Shown piece after piece: positions 7,247 through 16,154 of a stretch of DNA of 61,764 nucleotides (positions are counted from its first letter, which is position 1; every line of letters starts with the position of its first letter). The stretch covers positions 1 through 61,764 of the forward strand of contig JALSNQ010000002.1 of the NCBI GenBank assembly GCA_026986905.1, given 5' to 3'. Source of the DNA: Thermofilaceae archaeon. GTDB lineage: Archaea > Thermoproteota > Thermoprotei > Thermofilales > Thermofilaceae. Both the position numbers and the translations under genes were made by a program. The notes beneath the pieces were generated by a model that did no database searches, was not told where the DNA came from, and saw only the letters and a list, made by a program, of their open reading frames with translations.

Positions 7247-8725
7247 ATGGGAATAGGTGGAGGCGTCGACGCGCGTAGACGGGAGGTTGTAGTGGTGAGG
7301 CTCGGCGAGTACACGGTAAAGTCGAAGGGTACGCGTAGGTGGTTTGAAAGATTACTTGTGAGGAACATTAGAGACGCGCTAAGCCGTGAGGGCCTAAGGG
7401 CTGAGATACGGTGGGACTGGGGTCGCGTGTACGTCTATGGGGGCCTGGACGCGGCCCAGGTTTTGAGGAGGGTATTCGGTATAAAGAGCGTGTCGCCTGG
7501 AGTGGAGGTTGAGTATCAGGGTTTAGATGATCTCCTCGCAAAGGCGGAGGAGCATTTCTCGAATATTGTGGAGGGTAAGAGGTTCGCTGTAAGAGCGCGT
7601 AGAAGCTGGGTTGAGGGATTTACTTCGCTAGACATAGAAAAGAGGCTTGGCGAAAGGCTCCTAAGGTATGCTGCAGGCGTGAACCTGGAAAACCCGGACG
7701 TGGTGGTGTATGTCGAGGTGAGGGGCAGGAAGGCTTTCTTGTACACGGATATAATCCCCGGTTATGGAGGCCTGCCCCTAGGCAGTGAAGGAAGGGCCTT
7801 GGCGCTGTTCTCCGGTGGCATAGATTCGCCGGTGGCGGCGTGGTATATCATGAGGAGAGGTGCAAAAGTAGACCTGGTATTTTTCAATGTGGGCGGAGAG
7901 GCTTATCTTAGAGCTGTAATGCCCGTGGCTAGAACACTGGCTTGGAGGTGGAGCTACGGGTATAGGCAAAGGTTGTTCGTAGTGCCCTTCTGGGATGTGA
8001 TGAAGGCGCTGAGGGAGGCCGTTAAGCCGGGTCTCAGGCACGTCGTGTTGAAAAGGCTAATGTATAGGGGCGCAGAGGCGCTGGCGAAGAGGCTTGGCGC
8101 GGAGGCGCTGGTTACAGGTGAGAGCCTGGGCCAGGTTGCCTCACAGACTATGAGGAACCTATATGTGACTGAGGAGGCGGTATCGATCCCCGTTTTTAGG
8201 CCGTTGATAGGGTTTGACAAGGATGATATAGTTTCTCTGGCGAGGGATATTGGTACATATGAATACTCTATACTCGTGAAGGAGTACTGTGGCGCCTTTA
8301 CGCAGCACCCGGTGACGCATGCTAAGCTTGATGAAGTGGAAGCCGAGGAGGCTAAAATACCGGGTAAGCTTCTTGAAGACGCTCTTTCGGCCGTAGTGGA
8401 GATGGACTTAGTCTCTTTAGGCAGCATTGAGGGTGTCGAGGATTTAGAGATAGATGAAATACCTCCTGGGAGCGTGGTGGTAGACCTCAGGCCTGTAGAG
8501 AAGTTTGAGAGGTGGCATATACCGGGTAGCGTGCACGTAGAGTTTTTTGACATATTTGAAAACCCGGGGTCTCTAGATGCCGATAAGACGTATGTTTTCG
8601 TGTGCGACGAGGGTGCTCTAAGCCGTGAGGCGGCCCTGTTTTTGAGAAAACATGGATATAGGGCGTATAGTTTAAGGGGTGGAATAAAGAGATTTAAAAG
8701 GAGGCTTAAACCTCCCAGCGGCTAA
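7247..8725 (+). CDS. thiI: tRNA 4-thiouridine synthase ThiI with rhodanese domain
   Basis: Adenylates U8 of tRNA and transfers sulfur to make 4-thiouridine; the family can also supply sulfur for thiazole. The order is an N-terminal ferredoxin-like/THUMP region (about 10-165), an ATP pyrophosphatase domain with the PP-loop SGGIDSPVA (about 185), and a C-terminal rhodanese-like domain (about 400-490) with Cys453 in the loop FVCDEG. A further cysteine sits in KEYCGAF near residue 345, as in other ThiI proteins. A C-terminal rhodanese domain is common in enteric bacteria but absent from many archaeal ThiI. ATG 7247 is used; GTG codons at 7292 and 7295 after a GGGAGG stretch are alternatives. Its 3' end overlaps the convergent M28 gene by 20 bp. 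Confidence 0.9.
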   Translation: MGIGGGVDARRREVVVVRLGEYTVKSKGTRRWFERLLVRNIRDALSREGLRAEIRWDWGRVYVYGGLDAAQVLRRVFGIKSVSPGVEVEYQGLDDLLAKAEEHFSNIVEGKRFAVRARRSWVEGFTSLDIEKRLGERLLRYAAGVNLENPDVVVYVEVRGRKAFLYTDIIPGYGGLPLGSEGRALALFSGGIDSPVAAWYIMRRGAKVDLVFFNVGGEAYLRAVMPVARTLAWRWSYGYRQRLFVVPFWDVMKALREAVKPGLRHVVLKRLMYRGAEALAKRLGAEALVTGESLGQVASQTMRNLYVTEEAVSIPVFRPLIGFDKDDIVSLARDIGTYEYSILVKEYCGAFTQHPVTHAKLDEVEAEEAKIPGKLLEDALSAVVEMDLVSLGSIEGVEDLEIDEIPPGSVVVDLRPVEKFERWHIPGSVHVEFFDIFENPGSLDADKTYVFVCDEGALSREAALFLRKHGYRAYSLRGGIKRFKRRLKPPSG

Positions 8726-9935
8726 AGTACTCCTTAACCTTCTTACTTAGCTCTTCCGGTATACTGTGAGGGAACGGTATTGTTTCGGCGTTAAGTAGTT
8801 CGTCTAGGAGCGTCTCAGCATATGCTCCGAGAATGCGGTAAGCTAGGGGTGAAATGTGGTCGCCCCGGTCCCTGACTGTGTGCATGTCGATGTTTGTGCC
8901 TCCAGCCCTGTAGAGGTTTAGTACGGGAACCCCCTCTCTGGCGAAACTCGTGCCGTCGCTGCTCATAACGTCTTCCCTGAAGGATATCGTGTACCCGAGG
9001 ATTTTTGCCCTCGACTCAGCATAGTCCTTCAATTCCTTAGGCCCTGTCACCACCGCTCCGTTTCTCCCTATAGCGTCCCCATGTACGTCAAGGTTTAACA
9101 CCAGCTTTATCTTATCAAGTTCTTCTCGGTGCCGCTTTACATATGCCTGACTCCCCCTAAGCCCCAACTCCTCGCCTGAGAAGAGGGCAACGCGTAGAGT
9201 TCTCTTAGAGTCTCGTTGAGCGAAGGCACGCGCCAATGCTACTGCGAAAGCTGTGCCTCCAGCGTTGTCGACCGCGCCTCGCACCCCATAAACGCTGTCG
9301 TAGTGCGCCGTGACTAGAATTATCTCGTCGGGATACTTTGTGCCGCGTTTTTCCGCCACAACATTATACGAGAGTGGCCGAAGGTATTTTTGCTCCAGAA
9401 CTATCCGCGCCTTCTTAGACGAGAGGAGCCTTATAGCGTCACCATAGCTTACATACATTGAGGGCAGGCTTCCATACTTCTCCCGCCACTCGTACGGCAC
9501 TGCTACATGGCTGGGAAGCCTGTACCTGTTATCCTCCGCTATTATGAGCCCTGAGGCTTTCCCCACGATGCGGCGCCACTCATCCTTTCCTGGACGCCTC
9601 GAGGCAAGCCCGATCCATCCCTCCCGGGACGGCGTCAGCGCTTTGTCCACGGACTCGATGTATATTACGTCCCCCGTGACGCCCTCAGGCCCCGTCTCCC
9701 CGCTGAAACCTAGCGGGCTGCAGGGCACTTGGAAGGGTGGGTCGATCGACTCCAGTCTACACGCGTTTACTTTAAATGTCCTTACGCGGAACGGCTCCGC
9801 GATGGCTTCTAAGCCTGCCTGTGAAAGCTCGTTTAACAATAGATCCCGCGCTTTTCGTTCGCCGCTTGTGCCGGCGAACCTCGGGGCGGCGGCCAGCCTC
9901 TTCGCGAGGCTTGCCGCGTACTCTGCGTCGAACAC
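8706..9935 (-). CDS. M28 family zinc aminopeptidase
   Basis: Metallopeptidase of family M28, which removes N-terminal residues from peptides using two zinc ions. The metal ligands are visible in order: His-Tyr-Asp in ILVTAHYDSV, Asp in GAVDNAGG, the catalytic Glu-Glu in FSGEELGLRG, Asp in LNLDVHGDA and a final His in DMHTVRDRGDHI. There is no signal peptide, suggesting cytosolic peptide turnover. The GTG at 9935 lies about 25 nt downstream of the AT box at 9955-9965, consistent with leaderless expression. It is divergent from hypF and shares that box. Confidence 0.88.
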   Translation of the reverse strand: MFDAEYAASLAKRLAAAPRFAGTSGERKARDLLLNELSQAGLEAIAEPFRVRTFKVNACRLESIDPPFQVPCSPLGFSGETGPEGVTGDVIYIESVDKALTPSREGWIGLASRRPGKDEWRRIVGKASGLIIAEDNRYRLPSHVAVPYEWREKYGSLPSMYVSYGDAIRLLSSKKARIVLEQKYLRPLSYNVVAEKRGTKYPDEIILVTAHYDSVYGVRGAVDNAGGTAFAVALARAFAQRDSKRTLRVALFSGEELGLRGSQAYVKRHREELDKIKLVLNLDVHGDAIGRNGAVVTGPKELKDYAESRAKILGYTISFREDVMSSDGTSFAREGVPVLNLYRAGGTNIDMHTVRDRGDHISPLAYRILGAYAETLLDELLNAETIPFPHSIPEELSKKVKEYFSRWEV

Positions 9936-9954
9936 GTTTTCAGTATCACGGTCT

Positions 9955-9965
9955 ATTCATAAATA
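9955..9965. promoter_or_regulatory. Shared TATA-like box, M28 gene and hypF
   Basis: ATTCATAAATA is the only AT-rich box in the short divergent gap. It sits about 20-30 nt before the GTG at 9935 on one strand and about 24-37 nt before the GTG codons at 9989/9992 on the other, so one box may position both promoters. Inference from spacing. Confidence 0.4.
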
Positions 9966-9988
9966 CCTTCTAGGAGGCATTGGGTGAT

Positions 9989-12262
9989 GTGGTGAAGGCT
10001 GTTAAGGTGCGGGTTGCGGGGATAGTGCAGGGCGTGGGGTTTAGGCCTTACGTCTACAGGCTGGCCTCGTCTCTAGGCCTTTCAGGCTATGTGGTCAACC
10101 TAGGGGGGTCAGAGGTTGAGATACATGTGGAAGGCGATGAACATGCATTAGGGGAGTTTATCAGAAGGCTTGCAGAGGAGGCTCCCCCGGCGGCAGTTAT
10201 CGATAAGCTTACATATGAGGAGGTCGAGGCGAGGGGCTTTATAGGCTTCAAGATAGAAAAGAGCGGTTCTGAGCGCAGGCTTCTCTCGATGATCCCGCCG
10301 GATATAGGCATGTGTGAACACTGTTTACGGGAAGTTCTAGACCCCTCTTCGAGATGGTACAGGTATCCCTTCCACAGCTGTGCATGGTGTGGCCCACGCT
10401 TCACCGTGATGGAGCGTGCCCCCTATGATAGGGAGAACACCTCTATGGCGAGCTTTCCTCTTTGCGTGAAGTGTAGGGAGGAATACGGCGACCCGGCCAA
10501 TATAAGAAGGTTCCATATACAGGGCATCTCCTGCCCACATTGCGGCCCCCAGCTCTACCTGGCTGATGGGAGAGGGGCCCCCGTTAGGTGCGGCGATCCG
10601 ATAAGAGAGGCTGCTAAGTTAATCGACGAGGGATACATTGTAGCGGTAAAAGGTATAGGCGGTTTTCACCTGGCGGCGCTTGCCACGGACGACTCTGTTG
10701 TGGAGAAGCTCAGAGCCCGTAAGAAGAGGAGTAGGAAGCCCTTCGCGATAATGGCGTTAAACCTTGACGTGGCGTCTAGACTGGTCTATATAAGCGAGGA
10801 GGCTAGAAAGCTCCTCACCGGGCCCGCTAGGCCAATCGTGGTTCTGCCTAGAAAGAGCCGTGAAGTTTCACCAGAGGTCGCGCCTGGGCTGGATACCCTG
10901 GGCGTAATGATTGCCTACACTCCGCTCCACTATCTTCTACTCATGGAGACGCGAGACAAGTTCCTCATAATGACTAGCGGGAACATTAGCGGCAGCCCGA
11001 TGGTAAAGGATCCTCGGGAGGCTTTAGAGAAACTGGGCGGCGTTGCGGACTACTTTCTCATGCACAATAGGAGGATAGTCAATAGAGCCGATGACAGCGT
11101 TATCCGCTTCACAGATGGAACGCCAGTCTTTCTTAGGAGAAGTAGGGGCTATGCCCCCCGGTGGATAGAGGTTCCCAGGCCTCTTAGCACGCCTGCAATC
11201 GCTGTGGGTGCGATGCTGAATAACGCCGGGGCAGTGGGGATTGACAAGTACATAATCCCAACGCAGTACATAGGTGACGTCGAGAACCTAGAAACGCTGG
11301 AATACCTTAAGGAGGCGGTATCCTTCCTTGCTAGGAACTATGGGGTTGATGCCTGTGGGGCAAAGATTGTGGCGGATAAGCACCCCGGATACCTCTCGTT
11401 GAGGTACGCGGAGGAGCTCTCACGCAGGTGCGGCAGCGCGGTGTTCAGGGTTCAACACCACGTGGCGCATATAGCCTCGGTTATGGCGGAGTACGGCCTC
11501 ACAGAGGCGTATGGTATAGCGGTTGACGGCGTCGGATACGGTGATGATGGAAGGATATGGGGAGGCGAGGTCCTCTACGTAGGGAGAGATGGGATATATG
11601 AGAGGCTCGGCCATCTCGAATATATACCCTTGCCCGGCGGCGATAGGGCCACCAAGTATCCGGCCAGGATCCTGGCCGGGATTCTAGGAGAAATATATGG
11701 CGTGGAGGAGGCGTTGAGGCTCGGAAAAAGGCTGGGTTTAGAAAAAATGCTCCCGGGAGGCTTCACAGAGTATAGGCTCTCTGTGCTGCAGGCCAAGTCG
11801 AGCATAAGGGCTTCTAGTATGGGGAGGATTCTTGACGCCTTCTCGTCCCTGCTAGGGGTGTGCTGGGAGAGGAGCTACGAGGGGGAGCCCGCTATAAGGT
11901 TAGAGGCCGCTGGAAGAGGGGGCGAGCACCTTGGCGTACGTGTCGAGGTGGAGGGGGGCGTGGTGCTGACGAAGGAGTTTATGTCGAGGTTTCTGGAGAA
12001 GGGTCTAAGCGGGAATAGTGTACGGGACGTGGCTTATACCGTTCAGTACGAGCTTGCCAGGGGGCTTGCCGCAGTGGCGAGGGAGAATGGAGCTAAAAGG
12101 GTCCTGGTTTCCGGCGGGGCTGCCGTAAACACGTTTATCGTCAAGGGTATCAGAGACGTCTTCGGCAAGGAAAACGTGGTGCTTCCCAGGAAACTTCCAG
12201 CCGGCGATGGCGGCATCTCTACAGGGCAGATCTACTACGCTATGCTCTCAGGTGTAGTTTAG
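9989..12262 (+). CDS. hypF: Carbamoyltransferase HypF, [NiFe]-hydrogenase maturation
   Basis: HypF uses carbamoyl phosphate and ATP to make the thiocarbamate on HypE that becomes the cyanide ligands of [NiFe] hydrogenase. Domains in order: acylphosphatase (GIVQGVGFRPYVYRLA, residues about 10-90), paired zinc fingers (CEHC ... CAWCGPR and CVKC ... CPHCGP), a YrdC-like domain (from about residue 195) and a Kae1-like domain (from about 385, with HHVAHIASVMAE and VSGGAAVN). The length of about 758 aa is normal. Start choice is uncertain: TTG 9980 is only 2 nt after an AGGAGG, whereas GTG 9989 or 9992 has better spacing. No other hyp or hydrogenase gene lies in the window. Confidence 0.93.
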   Translation: MVKAVKVRVAGIVQGVGFRPYVYRLASSLGLSGYVVNLGGSEVEIHVEGDEHALGEFIRRLAEEAPPAAVIDKLTYEEVEARGFIGFKIEKSGSERRLLSMIPPDIGMCEHCLREVLDPSSRWYRYPFHSCAWCGPRFTVMERAPYDRENTSMASFPLCVKCREEYGDPANIRRFHIQGISCPHCGPQLYLADGRGAPVRCGDPIREAAKLIDEGYIVAVKGIGGFHLAALATDDSVVEKLRARKKRSRKPFAIMALNLDVASRLVYISEEARKLLTGPARPIVVLPRKSREVSPEVAPGLDTLGVMIAYTPLHYLLLMETRDKFLIMTSGNISGSPMVKDPREALEKLGGVADYFLMHNRRIVNRADDSVIRFTDGTPVFLRRSRGYAPRWIEVPRPLSTPAIAVGAMLNNAGAVGIDKYIIPTQYIGDVENLETLEYLKEAVSFLARNYGVDACGAKIVADKHPGYLSLRYAEELSRRCGSAVFRVQHHVAHIASVMAEYGLTEAYGIAVDGVGYGDDGRIWGGEVLYVGRDGIYERLGHLEYIPLPGGDRATKYPARILAGILGEIYGVEEALRLGKRLGLEKMLPGGFTEYRLSVLQAKSSIRASSMGRILDAFSSLLGVCWERSYEGEPAIRLEAAGRGGEHLGVRVEVEGGVVLTKEFMSRFLEKGLSGNSVRDVAYTVQYELARGLAAVARENGAKRVLVSGGAAVNTFIVKGIRDVFGKENVVLPRKLPAGDGGISTGQIYYAMLSGVV

Positions 12263-12296
12263 ACCCTAGCTCCATTATTGTAGTGTTGGTGGCAAC

Positions 12297-12304
12297 TTAT
12301 TTTT
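12297..12304 (+). promoter_or_regulatory. TATA box for prs
   Basis: TTATTTTT lies about 24-31 nt before the ATG at 12328, with no ribosome-binding-like sequence between, fitting a leaderless transcript. Confidence 0.45.
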
Positions 12305-12327
12305 CACACATGCTTCTCTAACACGGT

Positions 12328-13215
12328 ATGACCGTATACACTGTCGACGCGGGTAACGGGCTTGCAGCCAGGATTGCTAGGGGGCTGGGGGACAAGCTGG
12401 TAATCTTTGAAAAGAAGACTTTTCCCGACGGCGAGTCCTACGTTAGGGTGGCCGAAAAGCCTGAAGGCGCGGCTATACTCGTACACTCTCTCTACTATCC
12501 CCAGGAGAAGAGGACTATGGAGCTTCTAATGGCCATCGACGCCCTGAAGGGCATCGGGGCGGACGTAGTGGTGGTAGTTGTCCCGTACATGGCCTACGCC
12601 CGGCAGGATAAGCGCTTCCTGGAGGGGGAGCCTATAAGCATCGGGATACTGCTTAGGAGTATCGAGGCGGCTGGGGCCGATGCCCTCGTAGTTGTAGATA
12701 TCCACAAACCCTCTGTGCTTGAAGAGTGGCTAAGGATACCCTCTTTGAACGTTGTACCCTATGCGGAGGTCGCGGATTACTTCAGGGATAGGGTTGAGGA
12801 CCCCGTCGTATTGGCTCCTGATAAAGGCGCGTTGGAGAGGGCCGGTAAAGTCGCGGAGCGCCTCGGCGCCGAGTTCGACTATATAGTAAAGGAGAGGGAC
12901 AGGATTACTGGCGAGGTGAGGGCCATCGCTAAGAAGCTTGATGTAAAGGATCATGATGTCATCATAGTTGACGATATAATCAGTACGGGAGGCACAATGG
13001 CTCTGGCGGCGAAACATAGTTTAGAAAATGGAGCGAGGAGGGTCTACGCTGCATGTACCCATGCGGTCATGGTGAAGGGGGCATTGGACAGGTTGATAGC
13101 AGCCGGTATAGAGGATGTCGTCGCCACGGACACCGTGCCCTCACCGGTTTCAAAAATAACGGTTGCCCCATCCCTCGTAGAGGCTGTAAAGAACGTGATG
13201 GGCGAGATCGCCTAG
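12328..13215 (+). CDS. prs: Ribose-phosphate pyrophosphokinase
   Basis: Makes PRPP from ribose 5-phosphate and ATP, feeding purine, pyrimidine, histidine and NAD synthesis. The key blocks are present: KTFPDGESYVR near the N-terminus, the PYMAYARQDKRF loop, the VVVDIHKPS metal/ribose region, and the C-terminal PRPP motif VDDIISTGGTM, which binds the 5-phosphate. 295 aa is the compact archaeal size. Its last 4 bases overlap the convergent herA gene. Confidence 0.93.
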   Translation: MTVYTVDAGNGLAARIARGLGDKLVIFEKKTFPDGESYVRVAEKPEGAAILVHSLYYPQEKRTMELLMAIDALKGIGADVVVVVVPYMAYARQDKRFLEGEPISIGILLRSIEAAGADALVVVDIHKPSVLEEWLRIPSLNVVPYAEVADYFRDRVEDPVVLAPDKGALERAGKVAERLGAEFDYIVKERDRITGEVRAIAKKLDVKDHDVIIVDDIISTGGTMALAAKHSLENGARRVYAACTHAVMVKGALDRLIAAGIEDVVATDTVPSPVSKITVAPSLVEAVKNVMGEIA

Positions 13216-14906
13216 CTGCTTAGAAACTTTGTAAGATCCGGGTTAGCGCCGCTCTTCCCCTCTTTTCTAGCAAGAGTGCGTGCATAGAGGTACGGGATTA
13301 TATCCTCCTCTGATGGCTTACGGCTCCACTCAGACACCCAGTCCACATCCTTGCCGCCAAGTTCTACGCCATATCTCTCCTTGAAATAGTGTATTTTGAC
13401 TACGGCTGGCAGAGGCGCTGCTGGGCCGGAGACTATGGCCTCGCCGACGCTTAGGCCGGAGAGCCCTGTTACAAGTTCCTCCATTATGTCCTCCATGCTT
13501 CTGAGGATCTGCCTCTGATCCTCCGGGTTCGACGTGCGCAAAGCTATCAGTGTACCGCACTGCGCCAGTAGAGTCTGTGAAAGCTCTCTAGGTCTCTGGG
13601 ATACTATTATCAGCCCCACACCGAATTTGCGCCCTTCTTTAGCGATCTTCTCTAGGATCTGCTTTGAGGGCTGTTCTCTGAAAGCGGAGGCGTATACATG
13701 GGCCTCTTCAACCAGTATTAACGTGGGAAGTCTACTGCCGGCCTGCGCGTATGCGCTGGCTATCCTCCAGAGCGCTTTGAGGAGAGTCGAAACTGTTGCC
13801 GCTTGAACCTCGCTGGGTAGGCCGCCCAGGGCTACGATGTCGACCCCCGGCCGCAGGAGCCTCCTGTAAACTTCGACGAAGGCTTTGCCGCTCCTCTCAG
13901 GTTCCCCTTCTTTAAACTCCTCATAGGCCTTTACATCGCTCTCTGTTCTCGTTATGAAGTCTAGATCGGGGTTGTCGATCATGCTTTCAAGCTTTAGTAC
14001 GAGGTCTTCAAGCGACTTGTCGCTTTTTCCACGGCCGGAGGGCTCCTCGACGCCCTTCCGCAGCTCATTGAGGGAAAAGAATACTGGGTCATCGGCTGAG
14101 GCAAGCTCCCACTTGGATGCGCGTATCCTCCTGAGGATGTTCCTCAGATGTAGTCTCTGCTTTGTAGCCCTCGAGTCGAGGCCTAAAAGACCAGCCACCT
14201 CTTCGAAGCCCAGCGTCCATAGAGGTATTTCGAGGGGCTCCGCCTCGATGCCATACCTTTTTTCGAGTAGGAGGCTTATCTTACCGCTAGGCGCGTAGAC
14301 GTGTATTTTATCTGGGTAAAGACTTTTTAGCGGTACATACTCGCTGTGAGTGTCCACCACGAGGATCCTGGGATAGTCGAGGCGTCTAACTATCTCGGCG
14401 AGCAGTACCGCCACAGTATTGCTTTTGCCGGCCCCCGTCATAGCTAGGACTGCCAGGTGCCTTGAAGCCAGCATGTTTAGATCCAATGTGAACCTTGACT
14501 TCATGTTTGAGGAGAGAACGCCCAGCTCTACCTCGCCCCGCCCCATCACTCTGTCAAGCTCTTCGTCGCTAGCCAAGAATACGGGGCCGCCAGGCATAGG
14601 CGGCGCCTTGACTCCTTTACGTACAGCGTCCTTCTCTAGGTACCCGACTATCTTTGCCACAACCTCATTCCTGGTCCTAGCGAAGGACGAGTACCCCTCT
14701 ATCTCCTCTATGATACCGCTCTTCAGGTAGTTTTCGTCACTCATATAGTAGCCGACTGTGAGAGCGTACAGGGTTGAGCCGTCCACTCCCTCCATCTTCA
14801 CATATGTTCCATGCCCTGCAACCAGCGGGAGCATCTCTCTCTTTACAGCTATCTTCACGGTATTACGGCCCCAGACGCTTACCACCCTGCCTATTTCAGA
14901 CTCCAC
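13212..14906 (-). CDS. herA: DNA helicase/translocase HerA
   Basis: Hexameric bipolar DNA-pumping ATPase that works with NurA in DNA end resection. An N-terminal HAS-barrel (GRVVSVWGRNTVKIAV) precedes the RecA-like core with Walker A MTGAGKSNT, Walker B LILVEEAHVY and the sensor SQRPRELSQT. GTG 14906 is chosen over the upstream 14966 because it follows a GGGGTGAG ribosome-binding stretch just after the nurA stop (14911), giving 564 aa. The nurA-herA order makes an operon; no mre11 or rad50 is adjacent. The 3' end overlaps prs by 4 bp. Confidence 0.9.
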   Translation of the reverse strand: MESEIGRVVSVWGRNTVKIAVKREMLPLVAGHGTYVKMEGVDGSTLYALTVGYYMSDENYLKSGIIEEIEGYSSFARTRNEVVAKIVGYLEKDAVRKGVKAPPMPGGPVFLASDEELDRVMGRGEVELGVLSSNMKSRFTLDLNMLASRHLAVLAMTGAGKSNTVAVLLAEIVRRLDYPRILVVDTHSEYVPLKSLYPDKIHVYAPSGKISLLLEKRYGIEAEPLEIPLWTLGFEEVAGLLGLDSRATKQRLHLRNILRRIRASKWELASADDPVFFSLNELRKGVEEPSGRGKSDKSLEDLVLKLESMIDNPDLDFITRTESDVKAYEEFKEGEPERSGKAFVEVYRRLLRPGVDIVALGGLPSEVQAATVSTLLKALWRIASAYAQAGSRLPTLILVEEAHVYASAFREQPSKQILEKIAKEGRKFGVGLIIVSQRPRELSQTLLAQCGTLIALRTSNPEDQRQILRSMEDIMEELVTGLSGLSVGEAIVSGPAAPLPAVVKIHYFKERYGVELGGKDVDWVSEWSRKPSEEDIIPYLYARTLARKEGKSGANPDLTKFLSS

Positions 14907-14910
14907 TTTC

Positions 14911-16092
14911 TCACCCCGGAAGCCCCAACAGTATACGCCCCATTGGGGCAAGAAGTATACGCTCAATACCGTTCGAGGAAGCCCAAAGTATATCGGCGTA
15001 GTGGCGCGCGCGTTCCCTGGGGATAGCCGCCATGTGGTGCACGTGTATAAGGGGTCTAGGATAGCCGCTGTCGCTGCTGAGTAGCGTAAGCGTGCTCAAA
15101 ACGTCTTCCACGTCGTGTAGAAGCAAGGGGTAGGTTATCTGTAGGGTGGCGCCACCGAGTTTCGCGTAGGTTACCTCGTACCTGTTCCAGGGAGGCCTAT
15201 ATATGCGCGCTAAGACGTCCTCCGGTGCCAGAGTCCTACGCGGCTTACCTATCTCTTTTTCCGGCGTTACAGTCAGATAACATTTCTTGTAGCTCTTCCA
15301 AAGTTCATCCAGAGCTATAAGGTCCCTCATCCACTTCTCTACCCCGAGTTTTTCTGAAAGCACGTCCATCCCTGTTTCCTTGGAAACCCATACTACATCC
15401 ACCCCCTTCTTTCTTGCCTCCTCCAGCAGTGCCGCGCCCGTCTCCAGCACTATTTCGAGTGCGAGGCGGGAGGTGCAGGTAAGGGCGTCTTCCCAGCTGC
15501 TCGACGTGGATAATGCGTCGGCGTATGCCTTTATGAACACGTTCACGGCCTTATAGAATGCCTCGGTGGAGTGATCCTCCGCGATCTCATCGAACGCGGC
15601 TCTAATCACCTCTACATCGCTCTCGCAGTGTAGGCCCCCCATACGGGATGCTATTTCCTCGGGAAACCCGTACGCGGAGAGGAGTAGGGTCACGTAGCTG
15701 CCATCCATAACGACAAGTGGTGTGCCCAGGTGTGCTGCCCTTAGTGCCTCCAAAAGCTCTAGCCCCCTCATGAAATAGGAGGCCCGCTCCTCTCCGTACG
15801 ACTTCGGTATGAGGACTAGAGGGTGCATCCTCTCCCTGCCGGGGAGGCCTTTCTCGTATCGTAGGGGTTCTCCCTTGACGTAGAGTGATGCGACCGAGAG
15901 CAGCGTAACCAGGCTTCCACGCCGCTCGTCTACCGCTAAGCTCCCGTCGATGTATGCCGAATCGAGCAGCACGGTTTTATCGAAAGTCTTCGTATTACTG
16001 GTTACATAGTTTGCGATGGGATCAAGCGAAGATGAGAGTTTTTCCAATAAGGGGGAGGGGAGGCTCGTAGCCATGACGCCGCATCCATGCAT
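14911..16092 (-). CDS. nurA: DNA double-strand break repair nuclease NurA
   Basis: RNase H-like nuclease that partners HerA. The acidic site is visible as the YIDGS block early in the protein, VMDGSYVT in the middle and VWVSKETGMD later, with the C-terminal histidine region IHVHHMAAIPRERA. Position immediately upstream of herA, 4 nt apart, supports the call. The start is set at ATG 16092 because a TTAAAAA box lies about 25 nt upstream on the minus strand; the frame extends to 16128 and another ATG lies at 16074. Confidence 0.85.
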   Translation of the reverse strand: MHGCGVMATSLPSPLLEKLSSSLDPIANYVTSNTKTFDKTVLLDSAYIDGSLAVDERRGSLVTLLSVASLYVKGEPLRYEKGLPGRERMHPLVLIPKSYGEERASYFMRGLELLEALRAAHLGTPLVVMDGSYVTLLLSAYGFPEEIASRMGGLHCESDVEVIRAAFDEIAEDHSTEAFYKAVNVFIKAYADALSTSSSWEDALTCTSRLALEIVLETGAALLEEARKKGVDVVWVSKETGMDVLSEKLGVEKWMRDLIALDELWKSYKKCYLTVTPEKEIGKPRRTLAPEDVLARIYRPPWNRYEVTYAKLGGATLQITYPLLLHDVEDVLSTLTLLSSDSGYPRPLIHVHHMAAIPRERARHYADILWASSNGIERILLAPMGRILLGLPG

Positions 16093-16154
16093 AGAAGCTT
16101 TACCAACCGTTTTTAACCTGTCCGCCAAGAGTATGTAGCGAAAGTGGTGAGAGA

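Noticed and set aside
7954-8553. Long minus-strand frame (199 codons) inside thiI
   Set aside because: Ser/Thr-rich antisense shadow of a clear ThiI domain; no promoter or family pattern.
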